From: Fundicoccus culcitae
Lineage (GTDB): Bacteria > Bacillota > Bacilli > Lactobacillales > Aerococcaceae
NCBI RefSeq assembly: GCF_024661895.1
Contig: NZ_CP102453.1
Span: 496,001-560,000 of the forward strand
DNA length: 64,000 nucleotides
Direction: 5' to 3'
The notes under the pieces are model-generated. The model worked only from the letters and a program-made list of their open reading frames with translations. It searched no databases and was not told the origin of the DNA. Shown in pieces: positions 9,812 through 19,659 of this stretch. The translations under genes and the position numbers were made by a program. Positions within the stretch are counted from its first letter, which is position 1; every line of letters starts with the position of its first letter.

Positions 9812-11662
9812 CTATGAGTTTGATTTAAGTTGACGTGTCAATTGTAATATCTTAATTGCGAGTGCATTTGCTTCATTATTTTTCTGTTCTTTACGATAAA
9901 CAACCATTTGCTGACTAAGTTCCTTAATCTCCAAATTGACAAATTCTTCATTCATCACCCTTAAACAATCGTTTATTATTTGATCGGAATAGGCCATGGG
10001 GTCTTTTTCCCAAATAATCGTTGTTAAAAAATGATTCATCTCAGGACTGGTAATTTGACTGACAACATCCGTAAGTGGTATAGGGTACCCTAAATCATAA
10101 TAAAAGTGTTGTAACTCAAAATACAGTTGTTGCGATTGTTCATGAAAAAAGATCAGTTCATCATTCATTTTCTCTACATAGGACCATGCCTCTTGATAAT
10201 AAATCAAACACGCCAACAGTGTTTTTTCTGCTTGAAAAGCTCTTTCGGACTTAATATTAAAGGCAGAAATAGTTTGTTGAGGTGCTTCTTGTTGAACGAT
10301 TTGCATTTGTTCACTGGATTGGTTGGCTTTTTGTTTTTTATTAATATAATTGGCTTGAGCGAGTTGCTCTTTAACTAATGATTCACTTAAATTAAATTCT
10401 TGAATTAAATTGTTTAAGCGTAATTGTTGTTCAATCGGCGATTGAATATTAGCGATTAATTTAATTAAAGCTTCAATATACCAAGCTAATTCTTGTTGAT
10501 TCGATAAATCATAGCTTTTCTTCAAATAATTCATTTGAAATTCAAAGGGACTCAAGGCTTGTACAATTAATTTTTGAAAAGATTCACTGCCATGTTGTTG
10601 AATCCACTCATCAGGATCCATCTTTTGCGGAATAATCAAACTTTTAAACGTATTATTAGGAAAAGCAACACTTAATTCAAACGCACGAGCAATCGCTTTT
10701 TGTCCCGCATCATCTCCATCAAATACAAATACAACCTCTTTAGCTAATTTAGTGACTTGCTTAAGATGAGATTCGGTTAAACTTGTTCCCATCGTCGCCA
10801 CCGTATTCTCAAAATTAGCTTGCGTTAAAGCAATAACATCCATAAACCCTTCACAAATTAACACTTGATTCGATTGTCTAATCGGTAAACGCGCACGATC
10901 TAAGTTAAAAAGTAATTGATTTTTTTGAAAAATGATTGTTTCAGGCGAATTCAAATATTTTGGCGACCGCTTGGACGTATCTTCAGACATTAAACGGCCC
11001 GAAAAACCCACGACTTTGCCTTGCATATTTCGTAAGGGAAACATTAAACGTCCATGGAAACGGTCAATCAATTGTTGCGAATTTTCAGAAAGATAAAAAA
11101 TACCACTATTAATCAACTCATCGTCAGTAAAATGTTCCTTTTTTAAAAACTGCCATAAAATTTGACTATTATCCGGAGCAAAACCAATCGCAAAATCATC
11201 GATTGTTTGTTGGGTTAAATTCCGCTTTAACAAATATTGTAAGGCAGCTTCCCCATTAACCGTATTATTCAAATAATAATGATAAAATTCACTGACTTTT
11301 TCATGGATGGAATAAAGGATTTGCTCACCTTTTGATTGCCCAGTCAGCGAGTCATTGGAATCAAAATAAGCATCCACCGAAACATTTGCCATTTCGGCAG
11401 CCTTTTTGACAGCTTGCGGAAATGTAATACCTTCAATTTCTTGCAGGAAACCAAATACATTCCCCCCACGTCCGCAAGAAAAACATTTATAAATCTGTTT
11501 TTGACTTTGAACTGAAAAAGACGGGTTGCGATCTTCATGAAATGGACAAGAAGCGGTATAACTATTGCCTCTTTTAGTTAACTGGACATATTGATTAATC
11601 ACATCAACGATATCTATTTTTTGTCTAATTTCTTGGATGACTTCTTCCGGTATTGTTTGCAA
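9812..11662 (-). CDS. dnaG: DNA primase DnaG
   Basis: This primase makes RNA primers for DNA replication and acts with the replicative helicase. The 616 aa show the N-terminal zinc ribbon (C39, H42, C60, C63), the catalytic core, and the TOPRIM motifs EGFMD (about 268) and FDGDDAG (about 313-319). A helicase-binding C-terminal domain of about 170 residues follows. The start is TTG at 11662, placed by an AGAGGTGA ribosome site seven bases upstream; no in-frame ATG is nearby. It lies between the UMF1 transporter (23-bp gap) and sigA (12-bp gap), all in one direction. Confidence 0.97.
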   Translation of the reverse strand: MQTIPEEVIQEIRQKIDIVDVINQYVQLTKRGNSYTASCPFHEDRNPSFSVQSQKQIYKCFSCGRGGNVFGFLQEIEGITFPQAVKKAAEMANVSVDAYFDSNDSLTGQSKGEQILYSIHEKVSEFYHYYLNNTVNGEAALQYLLKRNLTQQTIDDFAIGFAPDNSQILWQFLKKEHFTDDELINSGIFYLSENSQQLIDRFHGRLMFPLRNMQGKVVGFSGRLMSEDTSKRSPKYLNSPETIIFQKNQLLFNLDRARLPIRQSNQVLICEGFMDVIALTQANFENTVATMGTSLTESHLKQVTKLAKEVVFVFDGDDAGQKAIARAFELSVAFPNNTFKSLIIPQKMDPDEWIQQHGSESFQKLIVQALSPFEFQMNYLKKSYDLSNQQELAWYIEALIKLIANIQSPIEQQLRLNNLIQEFNLSESLVKEQLAQANYINKKQKANQSSEQMQIVQQEAPQQTISAFNIKSERAFQAEKTLLACLIYYQEAWSYVEKMNDELIFFHEQSQQLYFELQHFYYDLGYPIPLTDVVSQITSPEMNHFLTTIIWEKDPMAYSDQIINDCLRVMNEEFVNLEIKELSQQMVVYRKEQKNNEANALAIKILQLTRQLKSNS

Positions 11663-11685
11663 ATGAAATCACCTCTATTTCAAGC

Positions 11686-12936
11686 TTAATTGGTCTCTTT
11701 CGGTTTAGATTTATATAAGAAAAAAGCACCAATAATAAATTGTACAATAATTGCAAATACACCATTTAAGGAATTGCCTGTTTGTTGCGATACAATAGCT
11801 AAAATAGTCGTTCCTAAAACGGAACTAAATTTCCCGAAGATATTGTAAAAACCAAAAAACTGATTGGTTTTTTCTTTAGGTATAATTTGACCAAAATAAG
11901 AGCGACTTAAGGCTTGAATCCCGCCTTGAGCAGTTCCAACTAGAACAGCTAAAACAAGAAAATCATTAAACGTACGAATGCCTAAGGCCATCAGACAAAT
12001 AACAATATATGTCCCGATTCCAAAAAACAACATCGTGCGATTGCCAAACCGTTTGGCTAAAGTACCATAAATAATCGAACACGGAAAAGCAACAATTTGA
12101 ACCACTAGTAACATAATAATTAATTGATTAGCTGATAAACCTAAATCCGTACCCACCGAAGTCGCCATCCGAATAATGGTTCCCACGCCATCAATATAAA
12201 AGAAATAACCAATTAAAAATAAATAAATATGTGGATATTTTTTTAGTTCGCTTAAACTAACTTTCAACGAATCGAGCGTTGTTTTAACAATCCCTTCCGT
12301 TCTTTCCAAATAATGCGTTTGATGAACATTCTTCCAATAGGGAATCGTAAACACAAACCACCATACGGCCGTTATAATAAATCCAATATTAACCGTTGTC
12401 GTCGCACTAAAAATACCTGAAAGTTGAATAACCATAAAAATCAAGAAAGGAATCACACTACCAATATAACCAAAGCCATAACCAGCTGAACTAACCAAAT
12501 CAAGCCGTTCATCCGTTGTTGCATCTAAGAGAGAACTATCGTAAAAAATATTCGCAATACCAAAGCCAATGGCTGATAAAACATACAAAACAAGTAATAA
12601 ATTCCAATTACCCGTTGGCACAAAAATCATAGCTAAAACTGCAAAAATTCCGATGAGTGTACCGACAGTGAACAAAGGCTTGCGTACACCCCGATAATCC
12701 GCACTTGTACCCAAAAAGGGTGCTAAAACCCCAACAAATATTGTCCCAATTGAATTAGCATAACCTAGGTAGGCTGTTGAGTCGGCATCTGCAATTCCAG
12801 CAGCATCAGTCATCGCTTTATAGAAGATAGGAAAAATTGCAGTTGTAATCATTAAAGAATAAACTGAATTTGCCCAGTCTTGCATAATCCAACTCCACTC
12901 AACCGTCGAAAATTTATTTTTTAACGTTTTGAACAT
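11686..12936 (-). CDS. UMF1/Atg22-like major facilitator transporter
   Basis: This is a polytopic membrane protein of 416 aa with about 12 hydrophobic segments. The N-terminus (EWSWIMQDWANSVYSLMITTAIFP) carries the W-x-x-x-D-W-A-N-S motif typical of the UMF1 (Atg22-like) branch of the major facilitator superfamily. Members are called permeases or effluxers, yet the substrate of the bacterial ones is not established and cannot be read from this sequence. GTAQGGIQALSRSYFGQIIP near residue 330 is another family signature. It sits between engB and dnaG in an otherwise information-processing run. The flanking gaps are short (24 and 43 bp), suggesting co-transcription. Confidence 0.88.
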   Translation of the reverse strand: MFKTLKNKFSTVEWSWIMQDWANSVYSLMITTAIFPIFYKAMTDAAGIADADSTAYLGYANSIGTIFVGVLAPFLGTSADYRGVRKPLFTVGTLIGIFAVLAMIFVPTGNWNLLLVLYVLSAIGFGIANIFYDSSLLDATTDERLDLVSSAGYGFGYIGSVIPFLIFMVIQLSGIFSATTTVNIGFIITAVWWFVFTIPYWKNVHQTHYLERTEGIVKTTLDSLKVSLSELKKYPHIYLFLIGYFFYIDGVGTIIRMATSVGTDLGLSANQLIIMLLVVQIVAFPCSIIYGTLAKRFGNRTMLFFGIGTYIVICLMALGIRTFNDFLVLAVLVGTAQGGIQALSRSYFGQIIPKEKTNQFFGFYNIFGKFSSVLGTTILAIVSQQTGNSLNGVFAIIVQFIIGAFFLYKSKPKETN

Positions 12937-12979
12937 TGGTTACTCCTTAATAAAGATAGTTATTATTTTATCCAATTAC

Positions 12980-13567
12980 TTATGCTTCAATCATGTCTGA
13001 AATAATCTCCCAAATTAGGTCACTACCCTCGCCACTTTCGGCTGAAAATGGGAACAAGGCATCTACAGAAGGTAAATCTAAATCTTTTTTGAATAGACTC
13101 AAGTGACGTGTCCATTGGCTTTTTTTAATTTTATCCGACTTAGTAAGAATAATACCGTAAGGAATATCTAACTCTTCAACAAATTCTTTCATCGCAATAT
13201 CTAATTCTGTGGGTGGATGTCTAAAATCCATAAGTAAAAATACAAGTTGCAAGTTTTCCCTTTGACTTAAATATTTCTCAATCATCTTCCCCCAACTGGC
13301 TCGCTGTGTTTTAGCTACGCGTGCATAACCATAGCCTGGAACATCAACGAAACGGAACTGATGGTTAATATTATAAAAATTTAGTGTTTGTGTTTTACCA
13401 GGTTGACCAGAAGTTCTAGCTAGTCCTTTACGATTAATCATCTTATTAATAAATGACGATTTACCTACATTAGAACGACCAGCTAGAGCAATCTCAATGA
13501 TCTCATCTTGAGGATATTGATTTGGACTCACTGCGCTAGTAACCAATTCTGCGTGCGTTACTTGCAT
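12980..13567 (-). CDS. engB: Ribosome biogenesis GTPase EngB (YsxC/YihA)
   Basis: This small essential TrmE-Era-EngA-EngB family GTPase of 195 aa assists late assembly of the 50S subunit. The G motifs are in order: G1 GRSNVGKS (30-37), the G2 region TSGQPGKTQT (52-61), G3 DVPG (75-78), G4 LTKSDK (about 140) and G5 SAESG near the C-terminus. It follows clpX with a 12-bp gap, the usual clpX-engB neighbourhood of Firmicutes. The start at 13567 follows a GGTGAGA-type ribosome site. Confidence 0.96.
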   Translation of the reverse strand: MQVTHAELVTSAVSPNQYPQDEIIEIALAGRSNVGKSSFINKMINRKGLARTSGQPGKTQTLNFYNINHQFRFVDVPGYGYARVAKTQRASWGKMIEKYLSQRENLQLVFLLMDFRHPPTELDIAMKEFVEELDIPYGIILTKSDKIKKSQWTRHLSLFKKDLDLPSVDALFPFSAESGEGSDLIWEIISDMIEA

Positions 13568-13579
13568 CTTCTCACCCCA

Positions 13580-14824
13580 TTATGAAATCTTTCGATTATC
13601 TTCACCGTAATAATTCGGTGTTTGACTTCCATTAACATTTTCTTTGGTAATAATAATCTTAGCCACATCATCACGACTTGGAACTTCATACATAATATCT
13701 AACATAACTTCTTCAATAATAGAACGTAACCCTCTTGCACCTGTTTCACGACTTAAGGCTTTTTCGGCGATGGCTTCTAAAGCATCCTGTTCGAAATCTA
13801 GCTCAATGTTGTCAATTTCAAATAATTTTTGATATTGTTTCACCAAAGCATTTTTAGGTTCTGTTAATATACGAATTAAATCCTCTTTCGTTAATTTCTC
13901 TAATGACGCCATAACAGGTAATCTTCCAATAAATTCTGGAATTAACCCAAATTTAAGTAAGTCTTCAGATGAAATCTGCTGCATGATACTTTTATTTTCA
14001 TCTAACTTACCTTTAGAACTACCAAAACCAATGACCTTACTGCCAAGGCGTTCTTTAACGATGGTTTCAATCCCATCAAAAGCCCCTCCCACAATGAATA
14101 AAATTTGACTTGTGTCTAATTTTAAAAATTCTTGGTTAGGATGCTTTCTACCACCTTTTGGCGGTATATTCGCTTCTGTTCCTTCTAAAATTTTCAGTAA
14201 AGCTTGTTGAACCCCTTCACCACTAACATCCCGTGTAATCGAAACATTCTCTGATTTACGTGATATTTTATCAATTTCATCAATGTAAACAATCCCATGT
14301 TGCGCTAATTCTAAATCATAATCAGCGGCTTGTACTAATTTAAGCAAGATGTTTTCAACATCCTCACCGACATATCCGGCTTCAGTTAAGGTTGTTGCAT
14401 CAGCAATGGCAAAGGGAACGTTTAAGATGCGGGCTAATGTTTGAGCTAAAAAGGTTTTACCTGAACCGGTTGGTCCAATGAGTAAAATATTGCTCTTTTG
14501 AAGCTCAATTTCAGAATCCTTATTGATTTGATTGATGCGCTTATAATGGTTGTATACCGAAACAGCTAATGTTTTTTTTGCTTCATTTTGTCCAATCACA
14601 TATTCGTTTAAAATACTCATGATTTCGCTTGGTTTCAAGATTTTAATCGGATCATGTGTTTTTTCGTATTTCATTTCTTCATCAATGATGGATTTACATA
14701 ATTCAACACATTCGTCACAGATGTATACATCTGGACCTGCAATGATTTTATTAACTTCATCTTGTGATTTGCCACAAAACGAGCAAAAATAGTCATTTGA
14801 CCTATGATTAATATTGCGAGCCAT
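13580..14824 (-). CDS. clpX: ClpX, ATP-dependent unfoldase of ClpXP
   Basis: This AAA+ unfoldase feeds substrates to ClpP. The 414 aa carry the N-terminal zinc-binding domain (C14, C17, C36, C39), Walker A GPTGSGKT (117-124), the pore loop GYVGED, Walker [10 protein letters not shown], the RKH loop (GGRKHP), the ClpP-contacting IGFG loop near residue 265 and sensor-2 GARGLR. The zinc domain distinguishes it from ClpY. It lies downstream of tig, the conserved tig-clpX order, with a 121-bp gap holding a strong hairpin. GAGGGAGG precedes the ATG. Confidence 0.98.
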   Translation of the reverse strand: MARNINHRSNDYFCSFCGKSQDEVNKIIAGPDVYICDECVELCKSIIDEEMKYEKTHDPIKILKPSEIMSILNEYVIGQNEAKKTLAVSVYNHYKRINQINKDSEIELQKSNILLIGPTGSGKTFLAQTLARILNVPFAIADATTLTEAGYVGEDVENILLKLVQAADYDLELAQHGIVYIDEIDKISRKSENVSITRDVSGEGVQQALLKILEGTEANIPPKGGRKHPNQEFLKLDTSQILFIVGGAFDGIETIVKERLGSKVIGFGSSKGKLDENKSIMQQISSEDLLKFGLIPEFIGRLPVMASLEKLTKEDLIRILTEPKNALVKQYQKLFEIDNIELDFEQDALEAIAEKALSRETGARGLRSIIEEVMLDIMYEVPSRDDVAKIIITKENVNGSQTPNYYGEDNRKIS

Positions 14825-14861
14825 TTGACTACCTCCCTCTTATCTTTTATTCATACGCTAA

Positions 14862-14917
14862 AGAGGGATGCAATTGTCTACCTGTATCAGTGCGTGACAT
14901 TTGCAATCCCTCAATTC
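14862..14917 (-). other. Hairpin between tig and clpX
   Basis: On the minus strand GAGGGATTGCAAATGTC pairs with GACAATTGCATCCCTC around a 20-nt loop, with one or two mismatches. Only three T residues follow, so termination would be weak. It may attenuate read-through, protect the tig mRNA end or be a processing site. No CIRCE element (TTAGCACTC) was seen here. Confidence 0.6.
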
Positions 14918-14945
14918 ATATGTACTAATCTACTTATTATTATAA

Positions 14946-16226
14946 TTAAACTTCTTCGACTGAGTCAATAATTAAGCTCATCGCTTTTTTCATTTTAATA
15001 TCAGAAGCCAGCATATCGGTTGTTACAATACCACGAACTTGTTCAACATCCATACCATATTGATCGGCAAGATCAGTAATTTCTTTCTCGATTTCATAAT
15101 CATCCACTTGGATATCTTCAGCTGCAACAATCGCCTCTAACACTAAATTCGTTTTCGTACGTAATTCAGCTTCTTCACCAAATTGATCATGTAAATCAGC
15201 TTCAGTTGTACCTGTAATTTCGTAATACATCTTTTCATCAATGCCTTGACGACGTAAGTTGTTTAAGAAATGATCCATTTGACGATGTATTTCATCGTGT
15301 ACCATTTCATGAGGTAATTCAACAATTTCAGCATTTTCTACCGCTTGACGAAGCGCTAAGTCGTCGATAACATCTTTAGCTGCTTTATCTTTTTGTTCGC
15401 TTAATTGAACTTTAATTTTATTTTCTAATTCGGCTAATGATTCTACTTCTTCATCAGCATCTTTAGCAAATTCATCATCCAATTCAGGGACTTCTTTGGT
15501 TTTCACTTCATGAACAGTTACTTTAAATGTAACAGCTTTACCTTTCAAGTCCTCCGCATGATAGTCTTCAGGGAATGATAAATTAACATCAACTTCATCA
15601 CCTGCTGAAGTACCAACTAATTGTTCTTCAAAACCAGGAATGAAAGAATTAGAACCTAATTCAAGTGAATGGTTTTCAGCTGTTCCACCTTCGAACTGCA
15701 CATCACCGTCGAAGCCTTTATAATCAATAACAACTGTATCGCCTAGTTCAGCCGCTTCTTCTTTAACCACTAATTCAGTTAAAGCTTGACGTTTTTTTTC
15801 AATTTCTGCTTGAACATCTTCATCAGTCACTTCACGATCTTGTTTTTCAACTTGTAGACCTTTGTATTCACCTAATTTAACTTCAGGTTTTAAAACAACT
15901 TGTGCTGTTAATACCCAAGGACTATTTTTTTCAACCGTCTCAATATCAAATTTAGGTTCAGTGACTACTTCAAGAGCTGTTTCTTTGATGGCTTTTGAAT
16001 AAGCATCAGGTAAAACCATATTAATAGCATCTTCATATAAAGATTCTTCGCCATAAACATTATTAAATATTTGACGTGGCACTTTGCCTTTTCTAAATCC
16101 TGGCACCGTCAAGTTCTTTTGTACTTTTTTAAATGCTTTATCTAAAGCTTTTTTTACTTCATCAGTAGGAACTTCAAACGTTAATTTTCCCTCGTTAGCT
16201 GATGTTTTTTCAAAATTCGCTGTCAT
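14946..16226 (-). CDS. tig: Trigger factor (ribosome-associated chaperone, PPIase)
   Basis: Trigger factor binds at the ribosomal exit tunnel and shields nascent chains. The 426 aa include the ribosome-docking loop GFRKGKVPRQIF (43-54), an FKBP-type prolyl isomerase domain around 160-240 (VVIDYKGFDGD, then LGSNSFIPGFEEQL) and a long helical C-terminal chaperone domain. The start at 16226 follows a GGAGGTC ribosome site, with a good promoter 47-75 bp upstream. It is the first gene of the tig-clpX-engB-transporter-dnaG-sigA series. Confidence 0.97.
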   Translation of the reverse strand: MTANFEKTSANEGKLTFEVPTDEVKKALDKAFKKVQKNLTVPGFRKGKVPRQIFNNVYGEESLYEDAINMVLPDAYSKAIKETALEVVTEPKFDIETVEKNSPWVLTAQVVLKPEVKLGEYKGLQVEKQDREVTDEDVQAEIEKKRQALTELVVKEEAAELGDTVVIDYKGFDGDVQFEGGTAENHSLELGSNSFIPGFEEQLVGTSAGDEVDVNLSFPEDYHAEDLKGKAVTFKVTVHEVKTKEVPELDDEFAKDADEEVESLAELENKIKVQLSEQKDKAAKDVIDDLALRQAVENAEIVELPHEMVHDEIHRQMDHFLNNLRRQGIDEKMYYEITGTTEADLHDQFGEEAELRTKTNLVLEAIVAAEDIQVDDYEIEKEITDLADQYGMDVEQVRGIVTTDMLASDIKMKKAMSLIIDSVEEV

Positions 16227-16272
16227 ACTGATATGACCTCCAAACTACGATTTTATATTTGCATACTTAAAT

Positions 16273-16301
16273 AGTATAGCTTAAAATAAGTAGGTTGTAA
16301 A
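16273..16301 (-). promoter_or_regulatory. SigA-type promoter of tig
   Basis: On the minus strand TTTACA (16301-16296) and TATACT (16278-16273) are 17 bp apart. This gives a short 5' UTR of about 40 nt before the tig ribosome site. Confidence 0.8.
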
Positions 16302-16535
16302 TAAAAACCCACTGATTCAACCCTTTATCTCTACGAAATAATTTGACCTTCAAAAAATAAGTAGACCTGTGATATTTATTAGATTAATTTGGCGCTTTTA
16401 AGTCGTAAAAAGGATTATTTAAGTAAATATCTCAATTTTTTTACAGTAAATTCACACAATTATAACCAATTGTTCATGAGTTTTACTATTATCAAGCTAA
16501 ATCTTTCGCTATAATAAAACATAAGGAGAGGTTTT
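16302..16535. other. Divergent intergenic region between tig and recU
   Basis: About 230 bp of AT-rich sequence lies between the tig promoter and recU. A perfect TATAAT at 16510-16515 on the plus strand is the likely -10 of recU, but no convincing -35 lies 16-18 bp before it. AAGGAGAGG directly precedes the recU ATG. I see no other gene or known RNA element. Confidence 0.5.
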
Positions 16536-17138
16536 ATGGTAAAATACCCATCAGGTCATTCACCCCAACCAAATGGTGATACCTCAAATAATGAATCAAA
16601 AACAAATTATGGCGGACGTGGTATGTCGCTAGAAGAAAAAATTAACCAAAGCAATACTTATTACCTTACTAAGGAACGGGCTGTTATTCATAAAAAACCT
16701 ACGCCCATTCAAGTGGTACAAGTAGACTATCCACATCGAAGTGCTGTAAAAATTACGGAGGCTTATTATAGACAAGCTTCAACCACTGATTATAATGGAG
16801 TATATAAAGGTAAATATATCGACTTTGAAGCCAAAGAAACTAAAAATAAGACGAGCTTTCCCCTCAATAATTTACCCGAACACCAACGGGAACATATGTC
16901 CAATTGTATTAAACACGGTGGCATTGCTTTCTTATTAATTTCTTTCAAAGTGAGAAATGAAGTCTATTTAATTCCTTATGAAAGCATTGAAACCCAAATG
17001 GCTTCATCGAACAAAAAAAGTTTAACCTATCAATTTATACAAAATAATGGTTATCTTTGCCAAACAGGTGTCTTTCCCATGCTGGACTACTTATCAGCAT
17101 TGGATATTTATTTAGAGAAACTTGAGCGAAGTAACTGA
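16536..17138 (+). CDS. recU: Holliday junction resolvase RecU
   Basis: RecU cleaves four-way junctions made by RecA and moved by RuvAB, both of which are encoded in this window. The 200 aa are typical. The conserved block GGRGMSLEEKINQSN (27-40) is followed by the active-site region TDYNGVYKGKYIDFEAKET, with D85, E98 and K100 as likely catalytic residues. The start ATG 16536 follows AAGGAGAGG. The gene is directly upstream of ponA, the recU-ponA (prfA-pbp1) operon conserved in Firmicutes, and the ponA ribosome site straddles the recU stop. Confidence 0.96.
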   Translation: MVKYPSGHSPQPNGDTSNNESKTNYGGRGMSLEEKINQSNTYYLTKERAVIHKKPTPIQVVQVDYPHRSAVKITEAYYRQASTTDYNGVYKGKYIDFEAKETKNKTSFPLNNLPEHQREHMSNCIKHGGIAFLLISFKVRNEVYLIPYESIETQMASSNKKSLTYQFIQNNGYLCQTGVFPMLDYLSALDIYLEKLERSN

Positions 17139-17151
17139 AAGGATGATGTTA

Positions 17152-19650
17152 ATGGCTACAGGGAGTCGTATCGAAAGAAAGAAATACGAAAAAAAGAACG
17201 GTCGACAGTCAAATCGCAAGCAAACTCCGCGTCCTAAAGGTCGAAAAATAATTAAAACCACGCTTATTGTGTTAATTGGTCTCGCCTTCTTAACCATTAT
17301 TGGGGGTGCAGGCTTATTTGGCTACTATGCCATGGGAGCCCCAACGGTCACAATGGACGATTTAAGAGGCCAAGTATCCAGTAAAATCTATGATAACGAA
17401 GGGGATTTAGTTTTAGAATTAGGTGGACAGTCACGTGATTTACTTGAACCTGATGAAATTCCGCAAGTGTTAGAAGATGCGGTCCTTGCGATTGAAGACA
17501 GTCGTTTTTATAGTCATCTCGGTGTCGATCCCATTCGGATTGTTGGTTCATTCTTAGCCAATTTACGCGCTGGCGAAATTACCCAGGGGGGTAGTACGAT
17601 AACCCAACAGTTAATTAAACTATCAGTCTTCTCAACTGATTTTCAAGATCAAACCTATGAACGGAAGGCACAAGAAGCTTGGTTAGCCCTCCAATTAGAA
17701 CAAGAATTATCCAAAGAAGAAATTCTTGCATTATATTTAAATAAAATCTTCTATTCTAATAATACCTATGGAGCCAAGACGGCCGCAAGAAACTTTTTCG
17801 GCAAAGATATCAAAGATATTACCCTGTCAGAAGCTGCCTTGTTAGCTGGAATTCCTCAAGCACCTTCTGATTATGATCCTTATAGTAATCCAGAAGCAGC
17901 CAAAGAACGACGTGATCTTGTCTTAGCGGTTATGCTTGATGATGGTTTAATTAGTCAACAAGAACATGATGAAGCCGTGAATCAATCCATTGAATCCATG
18001 CTCGTTCCTTTGGATAATAATGAAGGTGAAGCACCGGAATTTATTTTAAATGGTTATATTGATGTCGTTGCCCAAGAAGTTCAAGATAAAATGAATATTA
18101 ACATTTATACCGATGGTGTCGAAGTTTATACTAACTTAGACGCCGATGCCCAAAGACATATTTATGATTTAGTCAATAATAATACTGAAATAGGCTTTAC
18201 GGATGATAATATGCAAACCGCTGTTTCAGTTGTTGATGTGGATACAGGTGCTTTAGTTGCGGTCATTGGTGGACGTAAACTTGAAGTCGCTCTTGGGTTA
18301 AATCGCGCAAATTCTTTAAATCGTAGTGTTGGGTCAACGATGAAGCCACTATCGGCTTATGGCCCTGCCATTGAATATTTAAATTATTCTACAGGGACTT
18401 TGGTCGTCGATGAAGCCTATACCTATTCCGATGGAACGCCTATTAATAACTATGACTTTAATTATCTAGGCAATCAAACAATGCGTGAAGCACTCGCTGG
18501 CTCAAGAAATATCCCTGCCTTAAAAATGCTACAAGATGTCGGCTTAGATAATGCCTATGCCTTTTTACAAAAAATGAACATTAATATTTTGAATAACAAC
18601 CAAAGAGAATTAGTTGAATCCAATGCTATTGGTGGTGAAGTAACCCCTATACAACTAGCAGCTGCTTATGCAACCATCGCAAATTATGGTGAATACAATG
18701 AACCAACCGCTGTGATTCGAGTGGTAACTTCAAGTGGTACGGTGGAAGAGTTTACCGGCCAAAGTCGTCAAGCGATGAAGGAAACAACGGCTTATATGTT
18801 AGTTGATATGCTGAAAGATGTGCCAGGTACCTTTGCCTCTGCAGCTCAAATTGAAGGTTTAAATCATGCAGGTAAAACCGGAACAACCAACTATACCGAT
18901 GAACAACTCGCTCAATTAGGCTTAAATTCAACCGACTATGCTGCCCCTGATGGTTGGTATGCCGGTATAACACCCCAATATGCCATGGTTGCTTGGGTCG
19001 GCTATGATAACCCAACATCACCCGGTAATTATTTAACCTTAGAAGAAACGCGGATACCACAAAGTATTTATCGTGAAACGATGACATTTTTAATGAAAGA
19101 CGTGCCAAATACCGACTGGGTCATGCCTAGCAATATAAAACGTGTTGAAATTGAAAAATATACGGATCCGATTAGTTTGCCTGGTCCTTATACACCAACG
19201 GAAATGCGTTCAGAAGAGATCTTTATTCTTGGAACTGAACCAACAACCCAATCATTAACGTACGGACGTTATCTCAATGGTCCGACAGCTTTCGATGCTA
19301 GTTACATTGAAGATTCACAAAGTATTTATGTGAGCTGGTCTGGAGCGTTAGATGGTAATGCGCAATATGAATTGTCATTAAACGGTACAGTCATTTACAC
19401 TGGAACAGGAACGAGCTTTACTATTTCAGCAGCTGCTGATGGTGAATATGTCTTCCGTCTACGCATCGTTGAAGGAAATAGTTCGTCCGATACGTCTGTT
19501 ATTACCGTTACATTAACCACAGAAGCCCCGCCTGAGTCCGAGGAAAGTTCTGAAGAAAGTCTGTCTGAAAGTGCCAGTGACCCGCCAGCTGAAAGCGAAG
19601 TTCCCACTGAAAGCCTTCCAGAAGAGTCAATATCTGACCCAGCTGGTTAA
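17152..19650 (+). CDS. ponA: Class A penicillin-binding protein 1A
   Basis: This bifunctional peptidoglycan glycosyltransferase/transpeptidase is anchored in the membrane. The frame is open from TTG 17122 and has ATGs at 17143 and 17146. ATG 17152 is preferred because AAAGGA ends eight bases upstream, giving 832 aa. A basic cytoplasmic tail is followed by a membrane segment (about 34-62), a GT51 domain with catalytic E115 (EDSRFYSH) and GGSTITQQL, then the transpeptidase with S395-x-x-K (STMK), S451-R-N and K575-T-G. After about residue 680 come an Fn3-like region and a Ser/Glu/Pro-rich tail. It follows recU and ends at a strong bidirectional terminator. Confidence 0.96.
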   Translation: MATGSRIERKKYEKKNGRQSNRKQTPRPKGRKIIKTTLIVLIGLAFLTIIGGAGLFGYYAMGAPTVTMDDLRGQVSSKIYDNEGDLVLELGGQSRDLLEPDEIPQVLEDAVLAIEDSRFYSHLGVDPIRIVGSFLANLRAGEITQGGSTITQQLIKLSVFSTDFQDQTYERKAQEAWLALQLEQELSKEEILALYLNKIFYSNNTYGAKTAARNFFGKDIKDITLSEAALLAGIPQAPSDYDPYSNPEAAKERRDLVLAVMLDDGLISQQEHDEAVNQSIESMLVPLDNNEGEAPEFILNGYIDVVAQEVQDKMNINIYTDGVEVYTNLDADAQRHIYDLVNNNTEIGFTDDNMQTAVSVVDVDTGALVAVIGGRKLEVALGLNRANSLNRSVGSTMKPLSAYGPAIEYLNYSTGTLVVDEAYTYSDGTPINNYDFNYLGNQTMREALAGSRNIPALKMLQDVGLDNAYAFLQKMNINILNNNQRELVESNAIGGEVTPIQLAAAYATIANYGEYNEPTAVIRVVTSSGTVEEFTGQSRQAMKETTAYMLVDMLKDVPGTFASAAQIEGLNHAGKTGTTNYTDEQLAQLGLNSTDYAAPDGWYAGITPQYAMVAWVGYDNPTSPGNYLTLEETRIPQSIYRETMTFLMKDVPNTDWVMPSNIKRVEIEKYTDPISLPGPYTPTEMRSEEIFILGTEPTTQSLTYGRYLNGPTAFDASYIEDSQSIYVSWSGALDGNAQYELSLNGTVIYTGTGTSFTISAAADGEYVFRLRIVEGNSSSDTSVITVTLTTEAPPESEESSEESLSESASDPPAESEVPTESLPEESISDPAG

Positions 19651-19659
19651 CAACTATCA

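Noticed and set aside
14825-14945. CIRCE or CtsR operator upstream of clpX
   Set aside because: Neither the TTAGCACTC-N9-GAGTGCTAA repeat nor the CtsR heptad repeat was found; only a plain hairpin is present.
17122-17151. Earlier start codons for ponA (TTG 17122, ATG 17143, ATG 17146)
   Set aside because: They overlap or are too close to the AAAGGA ribosome site, which is correctly spaced for ATG 17152.
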